Shown one piece after another: positions 44,440 through 54,194 of a stretch of 64,000 bases of DNA. Each line of letters begins with the position of its first letter. Position 1 is the stretch's first letter. Under the pieces are notes generated by a model. That model searched no databases, was not told the origin of the DNA, and saw only the letters and a program-made list of their open reading frames with translations. Position numbers and translations under genes: made by a program. This DNA comes from Nocardia nova NBRC 15556 (lineage in GTDB: Bacteria; Actinomycetota; Actinomycetes; Mycobacteriales; Mycobacteriaceae). The stretch is from assembly GCF_001613005.1 (NCBI RefSeq), contig NZ_BDBN01000045.1, positions 1 to 64,000 on the forward strand, in the 5' to 3' direction.

Positions 44440-45906
44440 TCAGCCCCCCTGCAATCCGGCATCCAGCACCGCCCGTGCCACCGGCGCCGCCACCGATCCA
44501 CCGGTCGCCGCCAGGGCACGGTCGCCGCCGTTCTCCACGATGACAGCGATCGCGATCTTCGGGTTCTGGGCCGGCGCGAACGCTATGTACCAGGCGTGCG
44601 GCGGGGTGTTGCGCGGGTCGCTGCCGTGTTCGGCGGTGCCCGTCTTGGAAGCGATCTGGTACGGCCGCGGCTGGGTGCCCCCGGCCGTGGACTTCTCCGA
44701 ATCGATCATCAGCCCGGTCAGCTGGCTGGCCACCGGGGCGCTGATCGCCTGCCCGACCGACACCGGTTTGGTGGTGGACAGATCGCGCAGGTCGGGACCC
44801 TGGGTCCGGTCGACCAGATGCGGTTCCATCCGCACACCGCCATTGGCTACGGTAGCCGCGATCACCGCATCGTCGAGCGGGGTGAGAGCCACGTCTCGTT
44901 GTCCGATGCTGGTCTGCGCGAGCGCCGCGTTGTCCGGAATCGGCCCGACGGTGCTGTCGGCCACCGGAATCGGAATGCCCGAATGCGGGCCGATGCCGAA
45001 GGCCGCGGCCTCGTCCTTGAGTTTGGCCGCACCCACCTTCATGCCGATCTCGGCGAAGGCGGTGTTGCACGAGAGCCGGAACGCGTCGTGCATGGTCGCG
45101 GTCGCACCGCCGCCACACGGGGTGCCGTTGTAGTTCTCCAGCGTGGTGTTCGTACCGGGCAGGGTGATGTTCGGCGCGGCGGTGAACGCGTCCTCCGGCT
45201 TGATCCCCATCGACAGCGCGGCCGCGGCGACGACGACCTTGAACGTCGAACCGGGCGGATATGTCTGCGACACCGCACGATTCAACATCGGCTGACCGGG
45301 GTCCGCGCTCAGCGATTCCCAGGCCTGGGTGGCACGCGCGCCGTCGTGCGTGGACAGCTGGTTCGGGTCGTAGCTCGGTGTCGACACCATGGTCAGGATG
45401 CGGCCGGTACTCGGTTCGATGGCCACCACCGAACCGGTGTAACCCTTGCTGGTGAGCTGGTCGTAGGCGACCTTCTGCATCATCGGATTGATGGTGGTCA
45501 CCACATTGCCGCCGCGCGGATCGCGTCCGGAGATCATATCGATCAGGCGGCGGCCGAACAGCGCGCTGTCGGACCCGTTGAGCACGGAATCCTCGGAACG
45601 CTCCAGACCGGTGCTGCCGTACTGCATCGAATAGAAGCCGGTCACCGGGGCGTAGGCGGAGGGGTCGGTGGGATAGGTGCGCAGATACTTGTAGCGGTCG
45701 TCGGTGGCCACCGAACTGGCGAGCACCGTGCCGCCCGCCGAGATCTGACCGCGCTGGCGGCTGTACTCGTCGAGCAGGACCCGGGAGTTGCGCGGGTCGT
45801 TGCGCAGGCTGTCGGCCTTGATCACCTGGACGTAGGTCGCGTTGACCAGCAGCGCGACGATCATCACCATGACGGCCATCGCGACCCGGCGGAGCGGGGT
45901 GTTCAT
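44440..45906 (-). CDS. pbpA: Penicillin-binding protein PbpA (class B transpeptidase)
   Basis: PbpA cross-links peptidoglycan at the septum and is a target of beta-lactams. The 488-residue product starts with a membrane anchor (MNTPLRRVAMAVMVMIVALLVNATYV). The active-site motifs are SxxK in PPGSTFKVV, SxN in LSCNTAFAEIG and KTG in IASKTGTAEHG. The N-terminal dimerisation domain is present. The ATG at 45906 overlaps the rodA stop (ATGA); pknA begins 82 bp downstream. In M. tuberculosis PbpA is phosphorylated by PknB. Confidence 0.96.
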   Translation of the reverse strand: MNTPLRRVAMAVMVMIVALLVNATYVQVIKADSLRNDPRNSRVLLDEYSRQRGQISAGGTVLASSVATDDRYKYLRTYPTDPSAYAPVTGFYSMQYGSTGLERSEDSVLNGSDSALFGRRLIDMISGRDPRGGNVVTTINPMMQKVAYDQLTSKGYTGSVVAIEPSTGRILTMVSTPSYDPNQLSTHDGARATQAWESLSADPGQPMLNRAVSQTYPPGSTFKVVVAAAALSMGIKPEDAFTAAPNITLPGTNTTLENYNGTPCGGGATATMHDAFRLSCNTAFAEIGMKVGAAKLKDEAAAFGIGPHSGIPIPVADSTVGPIPDNAALAQTSIGQRDVALTPLDDAVIAATVANGGVRMEPHLVDRTQGPDLRDLSTTKPVSVGQAISAPVASQLTGLMIDSEKSTAGGTQPRPYQIASKTGTAEHGSDPRNTPPHAWYIAFAPAQNPKIAIAVIVENGGDRALAATGGSVAAPVARAVLDAGLQGG

Positions 45907-47387
45907 GCCGGCTCTCCCTTCTCGGGTCGGGGCGTCTCGGCGCGGATCATCTCGGTCTGCGCTTCGGCGATCGGCGCGGCTTCCCGGCGGCGAGCCGGCG
46001 CCGGCGCACGAGCGGCGTCGGAGATCTTGACCAGCAACGCCAGCAGGGCGTAGTTCGCGAGCAGCGAGGAGCCGCCGTAGGACACGAAGGGGGTGGTGAG
46101 TCCGGTCAGGGGAATCAGTTTGGTGACGCCACCCACCACCACGAATACCTGAATGGCGATCGTGAACGCCAATCCGGCGGCGAGCAGCTTGCCGAAACTG
46201 TCGCGGACCGCCAGTGCCGTGCGCAGGCCGCGCACCACGAAGACGGCGAACAGCATCAGCATCGCGGTGAGCCCGATCAGGCCCAGCTCCTCACCGATGG
46301 TGGCGACGATGAAGTCGGTCTTGGCGAACGGCACCTGCGAGGGCCGTCCGCTGCCGAGTCCGGTTCCGGCCAGGCCGCCGGTCGCGAGCCCGAACAGCGA
46401 TTGCGAGATCTGGTAACCGGTGTTGTTGTAGTCGTCGAACGGGTGCAACCACGTCGACACCCGCACCCGCACGTGGCCGAAGGCGTTGTAGGCGAGGAAG
46501 AATCCGAGCGCGAGCAGTCCGGCACCGACGATCAGCCAGCCCACCCGTTCGGTCGCGATGTAGAGCATGGCCAGCACGGTCGCGAAGATCAGCAGCGAGG
46601 TGCCGAGGTCCTTCTCGAAGAACAACACGACCAGGCAGGCCGCCCACACCAGCAGAATCGGGCCGAGGTCGCGCGGTCGCGGCAACTCCATCCCCAGGAC
46701 GTGGCGTCCGGCCGCGGTGAACAGATCGCGCTTGGCGACCAGTACCGAGGCGAAGAAGATGATCAGCAGGATCTTCGCGAACTCACCCGGCTGCACACTG
46801 AAACCCGGTAACCGGATCCAGATCTTGGCGCCGTTGGTTTCGGAGAATCTCCCGGGCAGCAGCGCCGGGATCATCAGCGCCACCAGGCCGAGCAGACCGA
46901 GCGTATAGCCGTAGCGGGCCAGGGTGCGGTAGTCGCGCAGCAGCACCAGCACCGCGATGAACAGGGTGATCCCCAGCGCTGTCCACAGCACCTGTTGATT
47001 GGCGTCGGGGGAGGGGATCGACCACGAATTGTGGATCGCGGTCTGCTCGTCGGCGAGATCCAGGCGATGGATCAACACCAGCCCGAGTCCGTTGAGCAGC
47101 GCCGCGATCGGCAACAGCAGCGGATCGGCGAACGGGGCGAACCGCCGCACCGCCAGATGGGCGACACCGAACAGCGCCAGATAGGCGAAACCCAATTTGG
47201 CCAGATCCCAGGTGATTTCCTGATCCTGACTGGCCTCCACCAGCACCAGCGCAACCGTGGTGATGACCACCGCGAAACCCAGCAGCAACAGTTCGACGTT
47301 GCGGCGGGTCGAGGGTGGCGGCGCGGGAGCGAACCCGCCCGGTGGACTGGGGAACGCTCCAGCGGACGGCGGTGCCGGTGCGGACAT
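45903..47387 (-). CDS. rodA: SEDS-family peptidoglycan glycosyltransferase RodA
   Basis: RodA polymerises glycan strands from lipid II and pairs with a class B PBP, here PbpA. The 494-residue product has a Pro-rich N-terminus (about 1-30) and about twelve membrane helices. The SEDS hallmarks are visible: IRLPGFSVQPGEFAKILLI, FEKDLGTSLLIFATVLAML, GRPSQVPFAKTDFIVATIGEELGLIG, and LIPLTGLTTPFVSYGGSSLLANYALLA split by spacing. Its ATG shares one base with the pstP stop codon (TGATG), and its stop overlaps pbpA by four bases. Confidence 0.96.
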   Translation of the reverse strand: MSAPAPPSAGAFPSPPGGFAPAPPPSTRRNVELLLLGFAVVITTVALVLVEASQDQEITWDLAKLGFAYLALFGVAHLAVRRFAPFADPLLLPIAALLNGLGLVLIHRLDLADEQTAIHNSWSIPSPDANQQVLWTALGITLFIAVLVLLRDYRTLARYGYTLGLLGLVALMIPALLPGRFSETNGAKIWIRLPGFSVQPGEFAKILLIIFFASVLVAKRDLFTAAGRHVLGMELPRPRDLGPILLVWAACLVVLFFEKDLGTSLLIFATVLAMLYIATERVGWLIVGAGLLALGFFLAYNAFGHVRVRVSTWLHPFDDYNNTGYQISQSLFGLATGGLAGTGLGSGRPSQVPFAKTDFIVATIGEELGLIGLTAMLMLFAVFVVRGLRTALAVRDSFGKLLAAGLAFTIAIQVFVVVGGVTKLIPLTGLTTPFVSYGGSSLLANYALLALLVKISDAARAPAPARRREAAPIAEAQTEMIRAETPRPEKGEPA

Positions 47388-48865
47388 CAGTCCGCCTTCC
47401 TGCAGTTCTCCCCCGGAGTCTGAGGGGCCGGCGCCGCGGTGGTGGGTGCCGGCTGCTCGGAATGGGCGGGGGCATTGGTCGGGTTCGGCGCGGCCGTACC
47501 CGGGGTGTTGGGCGCGGGGGAGGGTGCGGGAGCCGGGCTGCCCGGGGCCGCGGTGCTGCCCTCGGCGGGCGGCGGCGGGGCGACCGGCGGCGCCGGCTTG
47601 ACGCAGACGGGCAACAGATCGGTGGCGGCCAGCTTCTCCAGCTGCCCGCGGGTGGAGTCGAATCCACCCGGCGGCAGCAGGCCGTTGTTGACCTTGTCGC
47701 GGCCGGTCTGCTGCAGATCGGCTACGGCCAGCTGCTTACACCCGCTGGGGAACCCGGCGCCGGGGCGCATGAGGGTGACCTTGTTGTGCGAGTCGACGCA
47801 GACCAGCTGGTCCACATCCTGAATCGAATAGCCGAGGACCGAGCCGGGCAGACCGCGCATGATCACCACGTTGCCGTTGTCGGCGCCCACGTAGTAGTTG
47901 CTGCGAATCATCTTGTAGCCCACCACGAGTCCGACCACGACGGCCACGACCAGGGCGACGGCCAGCGCGATCCAGCGGCCCTTGTGACTCTTGTGCGGCT
48001 CGGGCGGTTCCGCCGCGACCGCGGCCCGGCGAGGTGCCGCTCGCGGGGGACGCATGGCGGCGGCACGCCCGGCGGCGGTGTTGGGCGGCGGGGTGTCCTC
48101 GTCCTCACCGGAGGCCGCACCCGCGACGATGGGGTGGCTCTGGCCGTAGTCGAGATCGATCACATCGGCGACGACGACGGTCACATTGTCGGGACCGCCG
48201 CTGCGCAGGGCCAATTCGATGAGCCGGTCGGCCGCCTCGTCGGTATTGCCCTCGCGCAGGGTGTTCGCGATGGTCTCGTCGCTCACCACGTCGGACAGGC
48301 CGTCCGAACACAGCAGATAGCGGTCACCGGCGCGGGCTTCCCGGACGATGAGCGTCGGCTCGATCTCGTTTCCGGTGAGTGCCCGCATGATCAGTGACCG
48401 CTGCGGATGGGTGTGGGCCTGCTCCGGGGTGATCCGGCCCTCGTCGACCAGCGACTGGACGAAGGTGTCGTCGCGGGTGATCTGGGCGAGCTCGCCGTTG
48501 CGGAGCAGATAGGCCCGGGAGTCGCCGATATGGGCGAGGCCGAGCTTCTTGCCCGCGAACAGGATGGTGGTGAGCGTGGTGCCCATACCGTCGAGTTCGG
48601 GTTCCTCCTCGACCTGGTCGGCGATCGCGGCGTTGCCTTCGCGAATCGCCCGGTCGAGTTTGCCGAGCAGATCGTCGCCGGGCTCGTCGTCGTCGAGATG
48701 AGCCAGCGCGGCGATCATCAACTGCGAGGCCACCTCACCGGCGGCGTGCCCGCCCATGCCGTCGGCGAGCGCCAGCAGGCGTGCACCGGCATAGACGGAG
48801 TCCTCGTTGTTCGCCCGGACGAGACCACGGTCGCTACGCGCTGCGTAGCGGAGAACTTGAGTCAC
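47387..48865 (-). CDS. pstP: PP2C-type Ser/Thr phosphatase PstP
   Basis: PstP dephosphorylates PknA, PknB and their substrates. The 492-residue product has the PP2C motifs RSDRGLVRANNEDSVY, ADGMGGHAAGEVAS (metal Asp and Gly loop), GTTLTTILF and GDSRAYLLRNG, then SGGPDNVTVVVAD near the domain end. A linker leads to a transmembrane helix (WIALAVALVVAVVVGLVVGY, about 309-329) and an extracellular domain with a long Pro/Ala-rich C-terminus. The GTG start overlaps the fhaB stop (GTGA), giving a fully coupled fhaB-pstP-rodA-pbpA-pknA-pknB set. Confidence 0.97.
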   Translation of the reverse strand: MTQVLRYAARSDRGLVRANNEDSVYAGARLLALADGMGGHAAGEVASQLMIAALAHLDDDEPGDDLLGKLDRAIREGNAAIADQVEEEPELDGMGTTLTTILFAGKKLGLAHIGDSRAYLLRNGELAQITRDDTFVQSLVDEGRITPEQAHTHPQRSLIMRALTGNEIEPTLIVREARAGDRYLLCSDGLSDVVSDETIANTLREGNTDEAADRLIELALRSGGPDNVTVVVADVIDLDYGQSHPIVAGAASGEDEDTPPPNTAAGRAAAMRPPRAAPRRAAVAAEPPEPHKSHKGRWIALAVALVVAVVVGLVVGYKMIRSNYYVGADNGNVVIMRGLPGSVLGYSIQDVDQLVCVDSHNKVTLMRPGAGFPSGCKQLAVADLQQTGRDKVNNGLLPPGGFDSTRGQLEKLAATDLLPVCVKPAPPVAPPPPAEGSTAAPGSPAPAPSPAPNTPGTAAPNPTNAPAHSEQPAPTTAAPAPQTPGENCRKAD

Positions 48866-49329
48866 GATCGCAGCTCGATCACAGTCTTACCGACACGGAC
48901 AGGGGTGCCGAGCGGAACTCGGACGGGGGTGGTGACCTTCGCTCGATCGAGGTAGGTCCCGTTGGTCGATCCTAAGTCTTCGACGTACCAGTCCTCGCCG
49001 CGCGGCGATAACCGTGCATGCCGGGTCGAGGCGTAGTCGTCGGTCAGTACCAGCGTGGAGTCGTCTGCACGCCCGATGAGCACCGGTTGGGTGCCGAGCG
49101 TGATCCGAGTGCCGGCGAGTGAACCCTGAGTCACCACTAGATACTTGGCGCCCTTCTGGCCACGGCTGAAGGATGGCAGCACCACCGAACCTCGGGTGGG
49201 TCGGGGCTGGATCCGAATGCCTGATGCCGCGTAGATGTCGCTGCGCAAGGTGCGAAGCACCGCCCACACGAACAGCCACAACAACAAGAGGAACCCCGCA
49301 CGGGTCAACTGCAGGATCAGTCCCTGCAC
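48862..49329 (-). CDS. fhaB: FHA-domain membrane protein FhaB (FipA)
   Basis: FhaB binds phosphothreonine peptides and in mycobacteria links FtsZ and FtsQ at the division site. The 155-residue product from the GTG at 49329 (MQGLILQLTRAGFLLLLW) has an N-terminal transmembrane helix, a basic linker and a C-terminal FHA domain (about 75-155) with IGRADDSTLVLTDDYASTRHA and GSTNGTYLD. GGTGGAG precedes the start. The frame extends to 49380 but starts with an atypical hydrophilic run. It is 186 bp downstream of fhaA. Confidence 0.93.
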   Translation of the reverse strand: MQGLILQLTRAGFLLLLWLFVWAVLRTLRSDIYAASGIRIQPRPTRGSVVLPSFSRGQKGAKYLVVTQGSLAGTRITLGTQPVLIGRADDSTLVLTDDYASTRHARLSPRGEDWYVEDLGSTNGTYLDRAKVTTPVRVPLGTPVRVGKTVIELRS

Positions 49330-49515
49330 GGCGCTCCACCTCCTGTTCGACCGGTCCCGTAGTGGCGTTTCGTCCCCCAACCGGCGTGCTGGTCAGCACG
49401 GCCCGGCTGCCGAGCGAATGTTGGCAGCATAATAGGGCCGATGACCGGTTGCGATCACGATACGGGCGAGCGGTTTTCGCGCCCCATCGTGACCTGCACC
49501 GGCGAGCTTACGGGA

Positions 49516-50970
49516 TCAGACGATTCGGATCAGGATCTCGGAATGCCCGGCCCGGATCACATCTCCGTCGGCGAGCTGCCAATCCTGGACGGGCGAGCCG
49601 TTGACCAGCGTCCCGTTGGTGGAACCGAGATCCGACAGCATCGCGACCTGACCGTCCCAGCGCACCTCGATGTGGCGGCGGGACACCCCGGTGTCGGGAA
49701 GCCGGAAATGGGCGTCCTGGCCACGCCCGATGATGTTGCTGCCCTCGCGTAGCTGGTACGTGCGGCCGCTGCCGTCGTCCAGGTGCAGGGTGGCCGAATA
49801 ACCGGACCCCCCGCGCGCCGGCGGCGGGGCCGCTGCGTAGCCGCCCTGCTGTCCGTAGGCCGGCTGCTGACCGTAGGCCTGATCCTCGGCGCCGTAACCG
49901 CCCTGGTCCGCGTACCCCTGATCGGCATAGCCGGGGTCGGCGTAGCCCTGCTGGCCGTAGCCGCTCTGAGCCTGGTAACCCTGGTCGTATCCGGGAGCCT
50001 GGCCGTAGCCCGGCTGCTGACCGTAGTTCTGCTCCGGGTAGCCCTGCTGTTGCCCGTACCCCTGGTCGGCGTAGCCCTGCTGGCCGTAACCCTGGTCGTA
50101 GCCGCTCTGCTCGTAGCCGCCCTGTTCGTACGCCTGCTGCTGGCCGTACCCCTGGTCGGCATAGGCCTGCTGGCCGTAACCCTGGTCGTAACTGCTCTGG
50201 TCGTAGCTGCCCTGCTCGTAGCCCGGCTGACCGTAGGCCGCGCCGCCCTGCTGGTAGCCCGCGCCGCCCTGCTGGTAGTCGTAGCCGTTCTGGTAGTCGC
50301 CGCCGCCCTGCTGATAGTCGCCATAGGCAGGCTGCGATTCCGGCGCGGCGTACTCACCGGCACCGGGATACTGGCCACCCCGGCCGTAGTCGTCCTGATA
50401 TTGCGGCGCGGGGCGGCCCCCCGGCGGGGGTGCGTACCCGCGGTTGCGTGGATCGGACTCCGCGGGCTCTCGGCTGGGGTCGTAGCCTGAGTTCTGCGTC
50501 ATGGGGCCAGCTCCTGGTTGCGGGTGTGCGGGTCGTTGTGGGGGTCGTCCAGGTCGATCGGGCGGCCGGCGCGGCGCCGGGGGGTTCCGGCGGCCCGCAT
50601 CCGGGTCGACCCGGCCGTGCGTCCTGAACTGTCCGGTGTGCAGCGTAGGGGATGTCTCGAATTCGACGTGCACTTCACCGTAGGTCTGCCACCCCTGATC
50701 GCGGATGTAGTCCTGTAAATGCTTGGCGAACGCGCGGGTGGTCAACTCGTGGTCTGCGTCGAGTTCCTGCAGGTCCGTGGGGTTGACCGTGATGACGTAG
50801 ACGTTCGGGGCGAGCAGATGCCCGCCGTCGAGTTCGCTCAGGCGATCCGAGGCCTCGCGCTGCAGCGCCGCTTCCACCTCCTGGGGAACGACGCTGCCGC
50901 CGAAGACCCTGGCGAAGGCGTCACCGACGGCGCCCTGCAGACGTCGCTCGAAACGCGAGACGATGCCCAT
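49516..50970 (-). CDS. fhaA: FHA-domain scaffold protein FhaA
   Basis: FhaA is a cytoplasmic phosphothreonine-binding protein that interacts with the phosphorylated MviN/MurJ pseudokinase region in mycobacteria. The 484-residue product has the DUF3662 domain (about 1-118: SRFERRLQGAVGDAFARVFGGSVVPQE, then QGWQTYGEVHVEFE), a repetitive Tyr/Gly/Gln-rich linker (about 160-385, units such as GYGQQ and YADQG) and a C-terminal FHA domain (about 392-482) with NIIGRGQDAHFRLPDTGVSRRHIE and SDLGSTNGTLVNG. The linker is the same type as in M. tuberculosis FhaA. It heads the leftward operon. Confidence 0.95.
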   Translation of the reverse strand: MGIVSRFERRLQGAVGDAFARVFGGSVVPQEVEAALQREASDRLSELDGGHLLAPNVYVITVNPTDLQELDADHELTTRAFAKHLQDYIRDQGWQTYGEVHVEFETSPTLHTGQFRTHGRVDPDAGRRNPPAPRRPPDRPGRPPQRPAHPQPGAGPMTQNSGYDPSREPAESDPRNRGYAPPPGGRPAPQYQDDYGRGGQYPGAGEYAAPESQPAYGDYQQGGGDYQNGYDYQQGGAGYQQGGAAYGQPGYEQGSYDQSSYDQGYGQQAYADQGYGQQQAYEQGGYEQSGYDQGYGQQGYADQGYGQQQGYPEQNYGQQPGYGQAPGYDQGYQAQSGYGQQGYADPGYADQGYADQGGYGAEDQAYGQQPAYGQQGGYAAAPPPARGGSGYSATLHLDDGSGRTYQLREGSNIIGRGQDAHFRLPDTGVSRRHIEVRWDGQVAMLSDLGSTNGTLVNGSPVQDWQLADGDVIRAGHSEILIRIV

Positions 50971-51250
50971 ACCGGCCTCCCTTCGATGCCCGCCCTCGTT
51001 GCCTACGCTGTATGTCTACGTCAGCTGATCGGTCTGTGTCGTCCGGGCGTCACGATCCCGCGACACGACATGCCGATAGGGCGTGTCGTCGAACGGACAC
51101 GGTCACTGCATGATATCCACGATCCTCCACCCCTGTAACTCACGACCGTCCACCCACGGTTCCCATTACCCGAAAATACTCGTCCGCAACCCCCGTGAGC
51201 AGGCGATTTCGTGCCGGAACCGAGCGCGTGATACTGTCTTCCAGTCGCTC

Positions 51251-51333
51251 GGGCGAGTGGCGGAATGGCAGACGCGCTGGCTTCAGGTGCCAGTGTCCTT
51301 CGGGACGTGGGGGTTCAAGTCCCCCTTCGCCCA
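51251..51333 (+). tRNA. tRNA-Leu(CAG)
   Basis: The 83-nt class II tRNA has acceptor GGGCGAG/CTTCGCCC, anticodon CAG at 51284-51286, a long variable arm (TGTCCTTCGGGACG) and a GGTTCAAGTCC T-arm. It is divergent from fhaA. Confidence 0.97.
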
Positions 51334-51334
51334 C

Positions 51335-51380
51335 AAAAAGAAGAGCCGCAGATCGAATCCGATCTGCGGCTCTTCTTTTT
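51335..51380. terminator. Strong rho-independent terminator after tRNA-Leu
   Basis: A perfect 21-bp stem (51335-51355 with 51360-51380) with a 4-base loop and flanking A/T runs acts in both directions, stopping the tRNA and the convergent hydrolase gene. Confidence 0.95.
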
Positions 51381-51385
51381 GTGTG

Positions 51386-52351
51386 TCAGGCCGGGTACAG
51401 GGCCGCCCGCAGCACCGAAACCGCCTGGGCGACGGCTGCTTTCGCGGCGTTGGTGTCGTGCATGGAGTTGACCATGACGAAATCGTGGATGATGCCGCCG
51501 TAACGGGTCTGGACGACGGGGACGCCGGCGTCGCGGAGTTTGGCGGCGAAGGCCTCGCCCTCGTCGCGCAGGACGTCGGCCTCACCGGTGATCACCAGCG
51601 CCGGCGGCAGCCCGGCGAGCTGCTCGGTGGTGGCGCGCAGCGGCGAGGCCGTGATCTGGGCGCGGTCCGCTTCGCTGGTCGTGTACTGGTCCCAGAACCA
51701 CCGCATCCCTTCCCGAGTCAGGAAGTAGCCTTCGGCGAACCGCTCGTACGACGGCGTATCGAAGTTGGCGTCGGTGACGGGATAGAACAGCACTTGCTGG
51801 ACGAACGAGACGTCGCCCCGCTCCTTGGCCATCAGTGTCAGCGCGATGGCCATATTGCCGCCCACCGAATCACCGGCGATCGCGATGCGGGTGGTGTCGA
51901 GCCCCTTCTCGGCGCCGTTCGAGCGCACCCACTGCGCGACGCGGTAGGACTGCTCGTTGGCCACCGGGTAGCGCACCTCGGGGGAGCGGTCGTATTCGGG
52001 GAAGACGACGGCCGCGTGCACGCCCACGGCGAGATCGCGTACCAGCCGGTCGTGGGTGTGCGCATCGCCGAACACCCAGCCCGCGCCGTGGGTGTAGACG
52101 ATGACGGGCAGGATGTCTGTCACACCCTGCGGCTTGACGATGCGGGCCCGCACCGACCCGGTCGGCCCGCCCTCGACGGTGATCCACTCCTCGTCGATCG
52201 CCGGCTTCTCGATCGGTGAATCCTGCACCGAATCAACGGCTTTGCGGCCCTCCTCGGGCGGCAGCTGATAGAGGAACGGCGGCTGGGAGGTTGCGTCGAC
52301 GAACTCCTGGGCGGCCGGCTCGAGGGAGACGCCCAGCGGATTTCCGGTCAT
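51386..52351 (-). CDS. HSL-family alpha/beta hydrolase (esterase/lipase)
   Basis: The 321-residue product is an esterase-type alpha/beta hydrolase. It has an oxyanion-hole region HGAGWVFGD (a variant of HGGG), the nucleophile elbow GDSVGGNMA, the acid region GEADVLRDEG and the catalytic His in GGIIHDFVM. The natural ester substrate is unknown. The ATG at 52351 has AAAGGA eight bases upstream; an upstream extension in the frame is atypical. It is downstream of the GlxA-type regulator, in the same orientation. Confidence 0.93.
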   Translation of the reverse strand: MTGNPLGVSLEPAAQEFVDATSQPPFLYQLPPEEGRKAVDSVQDSPIEKPAIDEEWITVEGGPTGSVRARIVKPQGVTDILPVIVYTHGAGWVFGDAHTHDRLVRDLAVGVHAAVVFPEYDRSPEVRYPVANEQSYRVAQWVRSNGAEKGLDTTRIAIAGDSVGGNMAIALTLMAKERGDVSFVQQVLFYPVTDANFDTPSYERFAEGYFLTREGMRWFWDQYTTSEADRAQITASPLRATTEQLAGLPPALVITGEADVLRDEGEAFAAKLRDAGVPVVQTRYGGIIHDFVMVNSMHDTNAAKAAVAQAVSVLRAALYPA

Positions 52352-52460
52352 CGGGTTTTTCCTTTCAGCGGGTGTGCGGCTGCGAACAACGCGGCGCCCG
52401 ACCAGTTTCCGCTGGTCGGAGGGCGGCGCGCCCCTCGCTACGGGACGCGAAAACACCGGA

Positions 52461-53468
52461 TCAAGACACGGCGGCGACCAAGGGGGTCTCGCCGGAACCG
52501 GTCGAGCGGAACCGGCGCTGATATTTACTGGGCGATATCCCGAGCCGGGCGACGAACGCGCGGCGCATCGCCTCACTGCTGCCGTAGCCCGCGGCCATCG
52601 CCGCCTCGGTCACTCCGAAGCCGGCATGCAGCATGTCGCGGGCGACCCCGAAGCGGATGAAGGCGACGTACTCGGCGGGGGAGCGCTCCAATTCGGCGCG
52701 GAACAGTCTGGTCAGATGGCGCGGACTGACGTTGGCGTGTGCCGCCAGCGTCCGAACGGTATGGGGGAAGGCCGGATTCGCGCAGACGAGGTCGACGGCC
52801 TTGCGCACCAGCGGGCTGCGCGGCGCCGGCCCCGACAGCGAGGCCGAGAACTGCGACTGCCCGCCCGCGCGCTGCATGTACACCACCATGAGCTGGGCGA
52901 TCCGGCGCGCGATGTCGGGGCCGAAATCCTCCTCGACCATCGCCAGCGCCAGGTCGACCCCGGCGGTGACTCCGGCCGAGCTGTAGAGGTTTCCGTCACG
53001 CACGTAGATGTCGTCGGCGGCCACGTCGATCGCGGGATAGCGCCGGGCCAGATGGGCGGCGAACTTCCAGTGCGTGGTGGCCCGGCGTCCGTCGAACAGG
53101 CCCAGTTCGGCGAGGACGAACGCGCCGCTGCACACCGATGCCAGACGCCGGGTGTTCCACGACAGTCGCCGTGCCGCTGCGAGCAGTTCGGGTGTGACGA
53201 ATTTCGAGGGTGGCAGCTCACTGCCCGGGATCACGACGGTGTCGAAGGCGCCCGCGTCGGCTGCCGCGACAGCGCATTCGATCCGGGCGCCGATCGAGGT
53301 CTGCACACTGCCGCCGTCCGCCGATACCAGCACGACCTCGTATCCGGGGCAGGCTTGGTTGGCCTCGACGAACACCTCCGCTGGACCGGTGAAGTCGAGC
53401 ATCTTGACGCCGTCGAAGACCAGAATTCCTACGCGCCGACGCGGTAGTTGAGCGAGTTCGAGGGCCAT
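52461..53468 (-). CDS. GlxA-type AraC-family transcriptional regulator
   Basis: The 335-residue product combines an N-terminal DJ-1/PfpI-like domain (about 12-180: VGILVFDGVKMLDFTGPAEVF and SVCSGAFVLAELGLFDG with the Cys pocket) and a C-terminal AraC helix-turn-helix pair (about 232-325: LAAHANVSPRHLTRLFRAEL and GVTEAAMAAGYGSSEAMRRAF). Proteins of this class sense small molecules. It is 109 bp upstream of the hydrolase gene and divergent from a TetR gene, so it may control either one. Confidence 0.93.
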   Translation of the reverse strand: MALELAQLPRRRVGILVFDGVKMLDFTGPAEVFVEANQACPGYEVVLVSADGGSVQTSIGARIECAVAAADAGAFDTVVIPGSELPPSKFVTPELLAAARRLSWNTRRLASVCSGAFVLAELGLFDGRRATTHWKFAAHLARRYPAIDVAADDIYVRDGNLYSSAGVTAGVDLALAMVEEDFGPDIARRIAQLMVVYMQRAGGQSQFSASLSGPAPRSPLVRKAVDLVCANPAFPHTVRTLAAHANVSPRHLTRLFRAELERSPAEYVAFIRFGVARDMLHAGFGVTEAAMAAGYGSSEAMRRAFVARLGISPSKYQRRFRSTGSGETPLVAAVS

Positions 53469-53546
53469 CCCGCCATCATTCTGGAGTGACGCCTCCAGAA
53501 CAAGCTTTGTGGCCGGGGTCGCAGTGGGATTGATACGGTGGGCGCC

Positions 53547-54170
53547 ATGGGGAGGCCACGACAGTTCGACGAATCGGCCTTGCTCGACGCCGCCACCGAA
53601 CTGTTCTGGTCGCAGGGTTTCGAGCAGACGTCGGTCGAGGACGTCTCGCGGGCCAGTGGCATCGGAAACGGCAGCATCTACGCCGCCTACCGCAGCAAGC
53701 GCGGACTGTTCCTCGCGGCCTTCGAACGCTATTGCGAGGGCCGTGCTCGCCTGGTCCGGGAGGTGGTGACCTCGGCTCCCGGTTCGGCGCAGGCGGCGGT
53801 GCGCGCACTGTTCGAGGCGATCATCGACGACTGCGTCTCACAGCCCGATCGGCGTGGTTGCCTGATGCTCAACAGCATCGCCCAGCTCGGCTCGCGGCTG
53901 CCCGAAGTGATCAGCATCGGGAATCGGACCACCGCCGCCATGGAACGCGGTGTCGCCGAGCGGCTACGCCGCGCCGCCGAGGAATCCGGCGCCGAACTCG
54001 ACGCGTCGACCCTGGCCGCCTACAGCGCCACCGTGGTGATGACCGCGCAGGGCCTTATCCAATTGAGCCGCTTGGGAACTCCCCTCGGGCGATTGCGCGA
54101 TATCGCCGAGGTGTCGAGTCACAATCTGCCCGAGGCGTGGAACGTTCCGGTCGCGGACCGGGTGCGCTGA
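53547..54170 (+). CDS. TetR-family regulator
   Basis: The 207-residue product has a TetR helix-turn-helix at the N-terminus (RPRQFDESALLDAATELFWSQGFEQTSVEDVSRASGIGNGSIYAAY, split by normal spacing) and a C-terminal ligand domain with a Cys-containing CLMLNSIAQLG segment typical of the AcrR/TetR_C subgroup. ATG 53547 (MGRPRQFDE) is preferred; a GTG at 53538 is possible. It is divergent from the GlxA-type regulator gene with 78 bp between. The target is unknown. Confidence 0.92.
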   Translation: MGRPRQFDESALLDAATELFWSQGFEQTSVEDVSRASGIGNGSIYAAYRSKRGLFLAAFERYCEGRARLVREVVTSAPGSAQAAVRALFEAIIDDCVSQPDRRGCLMLNSIAQLGSRLPEVISIGNRTTAAMERGVAERLRRAAEESGAELDASTLAAYSATVVMTAQGLIQLSRLGTPLGRLRDIAEVSSHNLPEAWNVPVADRVR

Positions 54171-54194
54171 CGGCATCGTTTCCGGGGACGGTCG